A stretch of DNA of 64,000 bases from UBA3871 sp002392265 (GCA_946614255.1 CAMOGS010000002.1:1-64000), one strand, 5' to 3'; shown: positions 33,444 to 41,265, counted from the stretch's first letter. Notes: generated from the sequence alone by a model not told the origin. Made by a program: numbers and translations.

Positions 33444-34328
33444 ATGTACACCAACTTTGATCTCGGAATAGAGGGCAGAAAGATAACGGGCTACCACTGG
33501 GCGATTGAAAACCCAAAGAAAGTGGTAGTGCTGATTCACGGAATCGGAGAGCATGCAGGCAGATATAACCGCATGGCAAGCTACTTTGCAAAGGCAGGCA
33601 TAGCGCTTGTCAGCATGGACTTGCGCGGACACGGCAGGTCTGACGGAGTCAGGGGTCACACGGCGCCGAGGGTAGAGGTTCTTTCCGATATCGACAAGCT
33701 GATAGAGTATGCGCAGGAGGCTTATCCGGGCCTGCCGCTGATTCTCTACGGTCATAGCATGGGCGGAAATCTGGTGCTTGACTACCGCAGGAGGGGAAAG
33801 CTTTCCGGGGTACCTGACGGCTATATAATATCGGCCCCTTGGGTGAAGCTGGCAAACGATTTTCCAAAGCCGGTCGTTGGCATAATACGCTTTTTGTCAA
33901 GGATATGCCCGCAGATGAGAGTGAGTTCGTCCTGTGACGAGGGACTTCTTGGAAATCCCGATTCGGTAAGGCCGTATAATGACGATCCGATGGTTCACGG
34001 AAGCATCACGCTGCTGTGTGCGGCAGAGTGCTATATGATAGGCGAGCAGCTTTTTGAGGGAGCTTTGCACGGAAGAGATGCAGCAGGCGTTCCCGATGCG
34101 GGGACGAAAAAGCCGACGCTGCTGATGCACGGAAGCGCAGATCGCATCTGCTCTGTCGAGGGCAGCAGGCAGATTGCCGCAATGGAGCCGGACATAACTT
34201 ATGTTGAGTGGGAAGGGTACTTCCACGAAATACACAACGGAAATAAAACCGAAACAGGCGAGGCAGCAATACTCCGCGCCATAGATTTCATTTCCAATCT
34301 GGGGACAGGCACCAAATTGGAAAAATAG
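33444..34328 (+). CDS. Alpha/beta hydrolase (monoacylglycerol-lipase type) ending in a repeat
   Basis: A 294-residue cytoplasmic hydrolase like bacterial monoacylglycerol lipases. It shows the oxyanion region L-I-H-G-I-G-E-H-A, M-D-L-R-G-H-G-R-S-D-G, and the nucleophile elbow G-H-S-M-G-G. An Asp in H-G-S-A-D-R and a His in G-Y-F-H-E-I-H would complete the triad. The ATG at 33444 is chosen because AAAGGAGG lies seven to nine bases upstream. The final codons (S-N-L-G-T-G-T-K-L-E-K) are the translation of a GGGGACAGG repeat, so the native C-terminus was probably replaced by the repeat. Confidence 0.87.
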   Translation: MYTNFDLGIEGRKITGYHWAIENPKKVVVLIHGIGEHAGRYNRMASYFAKAGIALVSMDLRGHGRSDGVRGHTAPRVEVLSDIDKLIEYAQEAYPGLPLILYGHSMGGNLVLDYRRRGKLSGVPDGYIISAPWVKLANDFPKPVVGIIRFLSRICPQMRVSSSCDEGLLGNPDSVRPYNDDPMVHGSITLLCAAECYMIGEQLFEGALHGRDAAGVPDAGTKKPTLLMHGSADRICSVEGSRQIAAMEPDITYVEWEGYFHEIHNGNKTETGEAAILRAIDFISNLGTGTKLEK

Positions 34329-34446
34329 CGAATTTGGGGACAGGCACCAAATTAGAAAAAAGGCGAATTCGGGGACAGGTTCTAGAGCGTGACCTGTCCC
34401 TAAAATGGAAAAAAGGCGAATTTGGGGCCTGTCCCCAGATTGGAAA
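34296..34446. repeat. Array of GGGGACAGG-type repeats, copy 4
   Basis: At least four half-units (GGGGACAGG at about 34303, 34336, 34371; complementary CTGTCCC at about 34393 and 34430), linked by AAAAAGGCGAATT-like spacers. The left unit is inside the hydrolase reading frame; the right unit ends 11 bases before the next gene's start. Confidence 0.85.
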
Positions 34447-34457
34447 AGGAGAGCGGA

Positions 34458-34640
34458 ATGAACGAGGAAAAGAAAACATACAAAACAGATGTAATGGATC
34501 CGAGCTGGACTGAAGAAGAGGCTCGCGAACGAGTAATGAAAAAAGAGGCCGAAAACAGAGGCATGTTCAAGAAGTTTGCAATTTATATTGCGGTCTTCTT
34601 TATCGTTGTTGCGGCTATAATAGTTAAGTTTAATATGTAG
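34458..34640 (+). CDS. Small single-helix membrane protein, function unknown
   Basis: A 60-residue protein: a charged N-terminal half (M-N-E-E-K-K-T-Y-K-T-D) with W-T-E-E-E-A-R-E-R-V, then one hydrophobic helix at about 37-57 and a short basic end. The ATG at 34458 follows AAAAGGAGAG. No family is recognised. A terminator lies 70 bp downstream. Confidence 0.7.
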   Translation: MNEEKKTYKTDVMDPSWTEEEARERVMKKEAENRGMFKKFAIYIAVFFIVVAAIIVKFNM

Positions 34641-34710
34641 CTTTTATATCATTAGATTTTTTATTTGTTTGCGGTTTTACAGCAGATTACAAAAGGGCAT
34701 GAAAAAACGA

Positions 34711-34757
34711 AGGAGCCTGTCCCGGCGCAGAATGCACCGGGGAGGGTTCTTTTTTTG
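34711..34757 (+). terminator. Intrinsic terminator upstream of the hut region
   Basis: An imperfect stem with AGGAGCC and CCCGG opposite CCGGG and GGTTCT is followed by seven Ts. Confidence 0.75.
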
Positions 34758-34800
34758 TAATAAAATACAAAGCGGGGAAAATCCAATGCAAAATTGAATG

Positions 34801-34816
34801 AATTGTAGATACAATT
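34801..34816. promoter_or_regulatory. Possible operator: AATTGTA-GA-TACAATT
   Basis: A perfect 7+7 inverted repeat with a 2-bp centre. TGTA-N2-TACA cores are typical of GntR-family operators, including those of HutC. It lies about 170 bp before the hutH promoter. The rest of the gap 34820-34980 shows nothing I can name. Confidence 0.45.
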
Positions 34817-34983
34817 ACATAATTATTCAAGGTAAAGTTTTAAACAGATAAAGCAGAAAAGCGCCGTTTGAAATATCGCCATTTGGTCGCACTTTAGCTC
34901 GTGAAAGTGATAACGGTCTATCGTGACTACATCAAAAACATTGAAATTCTCAAATCTATTGGCCTTTAATTTGTAAAAATCGC

Positions 34984-35011
34984 TTTACAATAAAAACTTC
35001 TTTGCTATAAT
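34984..35011 (+). promoter_or_regulatory. hutH promoter
   Basis: TTTACA, 16-bp spacer, TATAAT. The leader to hutH is about 130 nt. Confidence 0.7.
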
Positions 35012-35040
35012 GTATTTTGGAAAGTCGGAACAAGATGTGT

Positions 35041-35054
35041 TGCATAAATATACA
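35041..35054. promoter_or_regulatory. ARG-box-like site in the hutH leader
   Basis: TGCATAAATATACA fits the ArgR/AhrC box TGNAT-WWWW-ATNCA at every fixed position. It lies about 30 bp after the hutH -10, a position suited to repression. A weaker half-box (ATAATTATGCA) follows about 20 bp on. The same word occurs before the M20 peptidase gene. Confidence 0.45.
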
Positions 35055-35149
35055 CATCAGCAAAATAATTATGCATAGTGACATCCCCGAATTTCCTTGG
35101 TATGTTATTTTTTATCGAAACATTAAAATAAAGAAACGGAGAGAAAAAT

Positions 35150-36691
35150 ATGGCAGTAATTATCAACGGTAAGAACCTTACCATCGAACAGGTTATCGCA
35201 GTTTGCAGACACGGCGAAAAGGTAGAGCTGGCGCCTGAAGCTATCGAAGCTGTTAAAAAGGCAAGAGCTTACATCGAAAAGAAGGTAGCAGAAAAAGCTG
35301 TAGTTTACGGCCTCACCACAGGCTTCGGCAAGTTTGCAAGCGTAGCTATCGACACCGAGCAGACAGCAAAGCTTCAGAAGAACCTCATCATTTCCCACAC
35401 TTGCTCAATGGGCAAGCCTTACGAGGAAAAGTATGTAAGAGCTGCAATGCTCCTCAGAGCAAACTCACTTTCAAGAGGCAACTCCGGCATCAGACTTGAG
35501 ACCCTCCAGACTCTCATCGACATGCTCAACGCAGGCATCCACCCAATCGTTCCTGAAAAGGGATCCGTTGGCGCATCCGGCGACCTCGCTCCGCTTTCCT
35601 GCATCGCAATGGGACTTCTCGGCCTCGGCAAGGTTACTTACAAAGGCCAGCTGATGGACGCAGCTGATGCAATGAAGAAGGAAAACATCAAGCCGGTAGT
35701 GCTCGCTTCCAAGGAAGGCCTCGCACTCAACAACGGTACACAGATGCTTACAGCGGTAGGCCTCAACACACTTTATGACGCAATGAACCTGATGAAGATT
35801 GCCGACATCGCAGGCGCTATGACAGGCGAAGCACTTCACGCGATCAGAAAGGCTTACGATCCAAAGACACACCTTTTAAGAAATCACCCGGGCCAGATTG
35901 CAGCAGCAGAGAACATGAGAAACCTCCTCGAGGGCTCCAAGAATGCTCTTCCGCTCCACGCAACAAAGGTACAGGATCCATATTCACAGAGATGCCTGCC
36001 ACAGATCCACGGCGCATCCCGCGATGCCATCATGTATGTATATGAAGCGGTATCCAGAGAAATCAACGCAGTAACAGACAACCCTATCGTATTCCCGGAT
36101 GACGACGAAGTAATCTCCGGCGGCAACTTCCACGGCCAGCCGATGGCACTCGCTTTCGACTTCCTGAAGATTGCAATCTCCGAGCTTGCTAACGTTTCCG
36201 AGAGAAGAACTGAAAGGCTGGTTAACCCTGCACTCTCCGAAGGACTTCCTGCATTCCTCACAAAGGAAGGCGGCCTCAACAACGGTTACATGATCGCTCA
36301 GTACGCAGCAGCTTCAATGGTTTCCGAGAACAAGGTTTATGACCACCCTGCATGTGTTGACTCCATCCCGACTTCCGCTAACCAGGAAGACCACGTTTCG
36401 ATGGGTGCAACCTCAGCAAGAACAGCAGCTATGGTACTCGACAACGCACAGAAGGTTATCGGTATCGAGCTTTCCGCAGCAGCACAGGGTATCTGGCTCC
36501 GTCAGGAAATGGGCGAGCACGGCATCGACAACCTCGCTCCTGCTACAAAGGCTGTATATGACTTCATCCGCACAAAGCAGGCTCCTATCGAAGAAGACGT
36601 AATTATGGAATACGTTCTCGCAGACTTTGACGAAATGGTAAAGAGCAACGCTATTTTGGAAGCAGCTGAAAAGGTAGTTAAATTAAAATAA
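35150..36691 (+). CDS. hutH: Histidine ammonia-lyase
   Basis: HutH removes ammonia from histidine to give urocanate, the first step of histidine breakdown. The 513-residue length is standard. The tripeptide Ala-Ser-Gly that cyclises into the MIO cofactor is at about residues 142-144 (G-S-V-G-A-S-G-D-L-A-P-L). The catalytic Tyr region V-Y-G-L-T-T-G-F-G is at about 52-60. R-T-E-R-L-V-N-P and G-A-T-S-A-R-T are further signatures. Codon use is strongly biased to C- and A-ending preferred codons, suggesting high expression. GGAG precedes the ATG. hutU follows 91 bp later, beyond a repeat unit. Confidence 0.97.
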   Translation: MAVIINGKNLTIEQVIAVCRHGEKVELAPEAIEAVKKARAYIEKKVAEKAVVYGLTTGFGKFASVAIDTEQTAKLQKNLIISHTCSMGKPYEEKYVRAAMLLRANSLSRGNSGIRLETLQTLIDMLNAGIHPIVPEKGSVGASGDLAPLSCIAMGLLGLGKVTYKGQLMDAADAMKKENIKPVVLASKEGLALNNGTQMLTAVGLNTLYDAMNLMKIADIAGAMTGEALHAIRKAYDPKTHLLRNHPGQIAAAENMRNLLEGSKNALPLHATKVQDPYSQRCLPQIHGASRDAIMYVYEAVSREINAVTDNPIVFPDDDEVISGGNFHGQPMALAFDFLKIAISELANVSERRTERLVNPALSEGLPAFLTKEGGLNNGYMIAQYAAASMVSENKVYDHPACVDSIPTSANQEDHVSMGATSARTAAMVLDNAQKVIGIELSAAAQGIWLRQEMGEHGIDNLAPATKAVYDFIRTKQAPIEEDVIMEYVLADFDEMVKSNAILEAAEKVVKLK

Positions 36692-36720
36692 TTAAAAATA
36701 ATTATATGGTGATATATGGT

Positions 36721-36774
36721 GAGACCTGTCCCCGAAGTGGAAAAAATTCCACTTTGGGGCCTGTCCCCAGATTG
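36721..36774. repeat. GGGGACAGG-type palindromic repeat, copy 5, between hutH and hutU
   Basis: CCTGTCCCCGAAGTGGAA, four As, then TTCCACTTTGGGGCC and CTGTCCCCAGATTGGA. Its right end merges with the ribosome site (GGAGAAG) of hutU. Confidence 0.85.
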
Positions 36775-36782
36775 GAGAAGAA

Positions 36783-38828
36783 ATGGATAATAAAAAAATT
36801 GCTCAGGCAATGACCATCAAATTAGACAACAAGCTTCCTGAAAAGAAGACTTTCCAGGAAGGCATCAGACGTGCTCCGGACAGAGGCTTCAGACTCACAA
36901 AGGCACAGACAAAGATTGCGCTCAAAAACGCACTCCGCTATGTTCCTGAAGAGCTTCACGAAACACTCGCTCCTGAGTTCATGGAAGAATTAAAGACCTA
37001 TGGCCGTATCTATGCCTATAGATACAGACCCGAAGGCCGCATCTACGGAAAGCCGATCGATGAGTACAAGGGTAACTGCATCGAAGCAAAGGCATTCCAG
37101 GTAATGATTGACAACAATCTCGACTTTGAGGTAGCGCTCTATCCTTACGAGCTCGTAACCTACGGCGAAACAGGTTCCGTTTGCCAGAACTGGCTCCAGT
37201 ACAACCTGATTAAGAAGTACCTCGAGGTAATGACTCAGGATCAGACACTTGTTGTTGAATCCGGTCACCCACTCGGACTCTTCCCTTCAAAGCCGACAGC
37301 ACCTAGAGTAATCATCACAAACTCCATGATGATCGGTATGTATGACAACCTCGAAGACTGGGAAGTTGCAGAGGAGATGGGCGTAGCCAACTACGGCCAG
37401 ATGACAGCAGGCGGCTGGATGTACATCGGACCTCAGGGTATCGTTCACGGTACATTCAACACAATCTTAAATGCAGGTCGCAAGGAGCTCGGCGTTCCTG
37501 CTGACGGCGACCTTGCAGGTCATACCTTCGTATCCTCCGGTCTAGGCGGAATGTCCGGCGCTCAGCCAAAGGCTGCCAACATCGCAAACGCGGTTGGTAT
37601 CTTTGCAGAAGTTGACATTTCAAGAATCGAAACAAGACACGATCAGGGCTGGGTAGATGTCATCATGGATGATATCGACGAAATCTTCAAGCTCGCAAAC
37701 GAAAAGGTAGCAAAGAAGGAGTCCATCTCCATCGCTTACCACGGAAATATCGTAGACCTCCTCGAGGCAGCCGTTGCAAAGAACTTCAAGATCGATCTTC
37801 TTTCCGACCAGACCTCCTGCCACAATGTATATAACGGCGGATACTGCCCTGTAGGACTCACCTTTGAAGAGAGAACAGAGCTCCTTCACAAGGACAGAGA
37901 CCTCTTCTGCAAGAAGGTTGACGAGACTCTTCACAGACACTTCAAGGCTATCAAGGTTCTCACAGAGAGAGGAACTTACTTCTTTGACTACGGTAACTCC
38001 TTCATGAAGGCTATGTATGATGCCGGCGTAAAGGAACTCTCAAAGAACGGTTATGACGACAAGGACGGATTCATCTGGCCTTCATACGTTGAAGATATCA
38101 TGGGACCTATCCTCTTTGACTATGGCTACGGTCCGTTCAGATGGGTATGCCTCTCCGGCAAGCCGGAGGATCTCCGCGAAACAGACAAGGCCGCTATGGA
38201 GTGCATCGATCCGAACAGACGCGGTCAGGACAGAGACAACTGGGTATGGATTCGCGACGCAGAAAAGAACAAGCTCGTTGTCGGCACTCAGGCAAGAATC
38301 CTCTACCAGGATGCAGAAGGCCGTACAAATATCGCACTCGCATTCAACAAGCTCGTTCGCGAGGGCAAGATCGGTCCTGTAATGATGGGTCGTGACCACC
38401 ACGACGTATCCGGTACAGACTCCCCATTCCGTGAGACCTCCAACATCAAGGACGGTTCGAACGTAATGGCTGACATGGCTGTACAGTGCTACGCAGGTAA
38501 CGCTGCTCGCGGAATGTCGCTTATCGCACTTCACAACGGCGGCGGCGTAGGCATCGGCAAGTCCATCAACGGCGGCTTCGGCCTCGTACTCGACGGCTCC
38601 GAGAGAGTTGACGAAATCATCAAGTCCGCTATGATGTGGGACGTAATGGGCGGCGTTGCAAGACGTAACTGGGCAAGAAACGAGAACGCCATCACTACTT
38701 CCATCGAATACAACAAGAACTACGGCCACGAAGACAACGCTATCGGCAAGGGCTTCGGACACATCACAATTCCGTACATCCCAAGCGAAGAGCTGATCGA
38801 GAAGACTGTAGATAAGTTCCTGAAATAA
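36783..38828 (+). CDS. hutU: Urocanate hydratase (urocanase), long form
   Basis: HutU adds water to urocanate using NAD as an electrophile and yields imidazolonepropionate. At 681 residues this is the long form seen in some anaerobes and in animals, versus about 550-560 in Proteobacteria. It shows G-L-G-G-M-S-G-A-Q-P-K-A, N-V-Y-N-G-G-Y-C-P-V-G and G-R-D-H-H-D-V-S-G, conserved around the NAD and substrate sites. The ATG lies seven bases after GGAGAAG, and that site is part of the upstream repeat. The codon use matches hutH. A long hairpin element follows its stop. Confidence 0.96.
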   Translation: MDNKKIAQAMTIKLDNKLPEKKTFQEGIRRAPDRGFRLTKAQTKIALKNALRYVPEELHETLAPEFMEELKTYGRIYAYRYRPEGRIYGKPIDEYKGNCIEAKAFQVMIDNNLDFEVALYPYELVTYGETGSVCQNWLQYNLIKKYLEVMTQDQTLVVESGHPLGLFPSKPTAPRVIITNSMMIGMYDNLEDWEVAEEMGVANYGQMTAGGWMYIGPQGIVHGTFNTILNAGRKELGVPADGDLAGHTFVSSGLGGMSGAQPKAANIANAVGIFAEVDISRIETRHDQGWVDVIMDDIDEIFKLANEKVAKKESISIAYHGNIVDLLEAAVAKNFKIDLLSDQTSCHNVYNGGYCPVGLTFEERTELLHKDRDLFCKKVDETLHRHFKAIKVLTERGTYFFDYGNSFMKAMYDAGVKELSKNGYDDKDGFIWPSYVEDIMGPILFDYGYGPFRWVCLSGKPEDLRETDKAAMECIDPNRRGQDRDNWVWIRDAEKNKLVVGTQARILYQDAEGRTNIALAFNKLVREGKIGPVMMGRDHHDVSGTDSPFRETSNIKDGSNVMADMAVQCYAGNAARGMSLIALHNGGGVGIGKSINGGFGLVLDGSERVDEIIKSAMMWDVMGGVARRNWARNENAITTSIEYNKNYGHEDNAIGKGFGHITIPYIPSEELIEKTVDKFLK

Positions 38829-38840
38829 AAAACGGTTAAT

Positions 38841-38996
38841 ATAAACAGAGGCTCTACCAAACCTCATCGGACCACGGCTTGCGCCTGGTGCGGACTTAAC
38901 GCAGCGGTACTAAGCTCTTACTTCGCTATGCTCGTAAGTCGCTAAGTGCCGGCTATCCGCAACGGTCCGATTCGGTTTAGTAGAGCCTCTGTTTAT
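38841..38996. repeat. Long hairpin element A (left boundary of the hutU-hutI island)
   Basis: A 156-bp element with terminal inverted arms ATAAACAGAGGCTCTAC / GTAGAGCCTCTGTTTAT and a further nested stem: CGGACC pairs with GGTCCG, and ACTAAGC..CTTAC faces GTAAG..GCTAAGT around GCTATGC. Element B at 42275 is the same sequence in inverted orientation. The arms carry a paired change relative to B (CTC/GAG here, CGC/GCG there). Confidence 0.85.
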
Positions 38997-39008
38997 ACTC
39001 ATTTTTCC

Positions 39009-39067
39009 TTGACGGGCGTCAAATAAAATGGTATTATAATAAAAAGTTTATTTGACGGACGTCAAAT
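39009..39067 (+). promoter_or_regulatory. Promoter with two TTGACG-N2-CGTCAA operators for the kinase module
   Basis: TTGACG (39009) with TATTAT at 39032 after 17 bp forms a promoter. The -35 is half of an inverted repeat TTGACGGGCGTCAA (39009-39022). A second, longer one, ATTTGACG-GA-CGTCAAAT, lies at 39050-39067, just before the ribosome site. Two such sites around one promoter point to autoregulation, possibly by the module's own helix-turn-helix partner protein. A related site occurs at 47025. Confidence 0.65.
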
Positions 39068-39085
39068 GGAAAGGAGTCGAAGGAG

Positions 39086-39913
39086 ATGCTTGAAACAAAG
39101 GTAATAAGAGAGGAACAAGACCTGACATATTTGAAATGGTCGCACATACGCAGCTCCAGCGGCACAGCCGGAACCTTTTTGAAATCGGAATCGAGCCTCG
39201 GAGGAATAAAGAAGTATTACAAGCTTTCGAATTTTGATTCTGTAAAGGGTATTATCGGTCATGAATGCGTAAACGAACTGGTGGTAGATAGGCTTCTGAC
39301 AATATTGGGTGTGGAGCACCTTCACTATGAGTTAATAAATGCTGTGATTGAAATAGAAGGGAAGGAATATAAAACGTTCCTGTGCGCTTCCGAAGACTTC
39401 AAAAACAAAGGAGAAAGCAAAACTGCACTGGATAATTTCTATGCAGCAAATTGCGAAAAAGGAGAAGCTCACTACGATTTTTGCGTACGCATGGGTTGGC
39501 AGCAGTATATAGACACCATGCTTGCGGTGGATTTTCTGATACTAAACAGGGATCGTCATGGGGCAAATATTGAAGTGCTGCGAAATGCCGGAGCAAAGAC
39601 GCTTCGAATTGCACCGCTCTTTGACCACGGACTGTCGCTCCTCTTTCCGTGCACATCCTCCGAGGAGGCGCAAAACTATGATGTGCTCGAAGACAAGAAG
39701 TGTGGGAACTTCATTGGGTCCTCGTCCTGTCGCGAGAATCTTTCACTTATAAAGGATGTCGGCGGACTCTTTTCAAATCCGCTTAAAAGCTCGGACAGAA
39801 ACGCTCTTTTTGAAGACTTGGATGGCGTGTTGCCGGAAGTCTTTTTCGATAAAATCTGGGAAATGATATACAGGAGGTTTGAAATCCTTGAAGATCTTTC
39901 AAATAATAGATAA
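39086..39913 (+). CDS. Short HipA-like serine/threonine kinase (HipT/CtkA-type)
   Basis: A 275-residue protein with the kinase core of the HipA family but without HipA's N-terminal subdomain (E. coli HipA is about 440 residues). Seen motifs: a flexible S-S-S-G-T-A-G-T loop at about 23-30, a likely ATP-binding Lys in Y-Y-K-L-S at about 46, and the catalytic loop L-N-R-D-R-H-G-A-N at about 153-161. A metal-binding D-H-G follows in A-P-L-F-D-H-G at about 180-182. All residues needed for activity appear present. Known HipA toxins phosphorylate a tRNA synthetase; the target here is unknown. It overlaps the next gene by 26 bp and has two operators in its promoter. AAAGGAG lies nine bases before the ATG. 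Confidence 0.8.
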   Translation: MLETKVIREEQDLTYLKWSHIRSSSGTAGTFLKSESSLGGIKKYYKLSNFDSVKGIIGHECVNELVVDRLLTILGVEHLHYELINAVIEIEGKEYKTFLCASEDFKNKGESKTALDNFYAANCEKGEAHYDFCVRMGWQQYIDTMLAVDFLILNRDRHGANIEVLRNAGAKTLRIAPLFDHGLSLLFPCTSSEEAQNYDVLEDKKCGNFIGSSSCRENLSLIKDVGGLFSNPLKSSDRNALFEDLDGVLPEVFFDKIWEMIYRRFEILEDLSNNR

Positions 39914-40685
39914 AGAAACCGGGGCAGTGCCGGGAACGCTTTTATATGCCGAAAAGGATAAAGTTTTCATCGTGGAATTGGCGGAAACCTTGGATGAATG
40001 GAGCGCGCCGCTGCTTTTCAGCGGGTTTGTAAAAAGAGGGATATATACGGTTCCGAGGGACATAAGTCTGGCATGGGTAAGAGAGCGTATAATTCCCAGC
40101 GGCAGACAGAATATCGCGGCCATTTTGGCAAATCAAAAGATGAAGGAATATGACGAAATACGTTTTTTAGAGATTTCGGAGGGTCGTTGTTCTCAGGACA
40201 ACCTTTATCTCAAAAGGATTGATGAGATACCTGAATATGTAAAAGAAAGGCAGCGGCATAACCTGACGGGAGTTTTTCCGACTGCTGTAAGCAGCTTGAT
40301 TTGCTTTTTCGCAGACGACGAAGTAAAAAGGGTCAATTTGGAGAAGCTGCCCGATTTGGAAGGCATCAATAAGGTTTTGAAAAATCGCGAGCTTTTCGAG
40401 TCGGCAAAGGTTGGTTTTGCAGGGTATTTTGTCACCTTTGACAACGCCATAGATATACCGGCAGCAGCATTATACGAGGCGGGAGAAAGCTTGCCTCTTA
40501 CGAAAGAGGATTTTGTGAGCTTTGTGCGAAATAATGTGCTGGACACATCGGAAGCCTGCGCTCTGCTAGAGTGCTCGCGCCAGAACTTGGCGTATTTGTG
40601 CGGGCAGAATAGGCTTGCTCCAATCAAAGAGGGGCCATCGGGAAATCTGTACTTGAAAGAGGACCTTTTGCGGACCAGGTGGTAA
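39888..40685 (+). CDS. Partner of the HipA-like kinase: HipS-like N-terminus, DUF2442-like middle, C-terminal HTH
   Basis: A 265-residue protein read from TTG at 39888, ten bases after AGGAGG; a TTG at 39879 is too close to that site. Residues about 1-110 resemble by eye the HipA N-terminal subdomain (HipS) missing from the upstream kinase: G-T-L-L-Y, then W-V-R-E-R-I-I-P and E-G-R-C-S-Q-D. Residues about 148-200 look like DUF2442: V-N-L-E-K-L, a run ending in E-L-F-E-S-A-K-V, then D-I-P-A-A-A-L-Y. Residues about 214-265 form an excisionase/MerR-like helix-turn-helix, D-T-S-E-A-C-A-L-L-E-C-S-R-Q-N-L. It probably neutralises the kinase and represses the shared promoter (inference). Confidence 0.65.
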   Translation: MKIFQIIDKETGAVPGTLLYAEKDKVFIVELAETLDEWSAPLLFSGFVKRGIYTVPRDISLAWVRERIIPSGRQNIAAILANQKMKEYDEIRFLEISEGRCSQDNLYLKRIDEIPEYVKERQRHNLTGVFPTAVSSLICFFADDEVKRVNLEKLPDLEGINKVLKNRELFESAKVGFAGYFVTFDNAIDIPAAALYEAGESLPLTKEDFVSFVRNNVLDTSEACALLECSRQNLAYLCGQNRLAPIKEGPSGNLYLKEDLLRTRW

Positions 40686-40692
40686 TTTCTTT

Positions 40693-40719
40693 CTTTATAT
40701 GAACCCGGAAATGTGGTAG
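40693..40719 (+). repeat. Promoter-sized 27-bp direct repeat, copy 1
   Basis: CTTTATATGAACCCGG then AAATGTGGTAG, differing in two bases from 42451-42477, where it forms the hutI promoter. Here the -10 is degraded (TAGTGT). A weaker third relative, AGAAATGAGGTAGAA, lies near 40762. Confidence 0.7.
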
Positions 40720-40862
40720 TGTGCTGCAAATTCGTAGCTTCTGCTGCGCAAGGTAGTTCTAGAAATGAGGTAGAAAAAATAAAAACCTTAGATGTTTCAA
40801 AAAATTTTTTTGTGTCAAATTTTGACCGAAAAATAGCGAATTTTGCACAAAAACGCAATATA

Positions 40863-40909
40863 TTTGCATGACATGCAAAACCGGGGAAATTTTTCGCATC
40901 ACATGCAAA
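40863..40909. promoter_or_regulatory. Tandem pair of GCATNACATGCAAAA operators
   Basis: TTTGCATGACATGCAAA at 40863-40879 is a perfect dyad; TTCGCATCACATGCAAA at 40893-40909 is its imperfect copy 30 bp on. Both lie upstream of the zinc-ribbon gene at 41005. The rest of the gap 40720-40860 is AT-rich with no gene. Confidence 0.55.
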
Positions 40910-41004
40910 ATCCGTGATTTGACAAAGAAACTCTGTAAAAGTAATATGAGAGTGGAATTGAAGCAAAGTTTCTCGTGAATAGAATTAAGGGATAGGAAAA
41001 GCCT

Positions 41005-41265
41005 ATGATTTGTCCATATTGCGATAAGGAAATGACAAGAGGATACGTAGCCGGTTTGTCAGGGATTACTTTTTCGGAAGAATACCGAAGAGTGTCTTTG
41101 TATGTAAGAAAAGGCGACATAAGCATTGCTAAATTTACCGGTTGCGTTGCGCATAAAGCTGCTTGGCTTTGCGAAAATTGTAGGATGGTGATTATGAAAA
41201 ACATACCGGAACCTGCAAAGAAAAGAGAGTTTAGCGGTGAGGTCGAGGATTTAAGCTTTGAATAG
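41005..41265 (+). CDS. Small zinc-ribbon protein (DUF6487-like)
   Basis: An 86-residue protein with two Cys pairs: C-P-Y-C at about 3-6 and C-E-N-C at about 56-59, which would hold one zinc. Between them lies a beta-rich stretch. It resembles the PF20097/DUF6487 group of small zinc ribbons of unknown role. The N-terminus M-I-C-P-Y-C-D-K-E-M is typical. It follows the tandem operator pair at 40863 and ends at a bidirectional terminator shared with the XRE gene. Confidence 0.7.
   Translation: MICPYCDKEMTRGYVAGLSGITFSEEYRRVSLYVRKGDISIAKFTGCVAHKAAWLCENCRMVIMKNIPEPAKKREFSGEVEDLSFE

Noticed and set aside
32599..33591. A 330-codon minus-strand frame rich in Val/Ile/Pro
   Set aside because: It is the reverse complement of the protease's Trp/Asp/Tyr repeat tail, so its low-complexity product is an artefact.
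38841..38996. Element A as a simple terminator of hutU
   Set aside because: It is far longer than an intrinsic terminator, lacks a strong T-run, and copy B lies upstream of two divergent genes where a terminator makes no sense.
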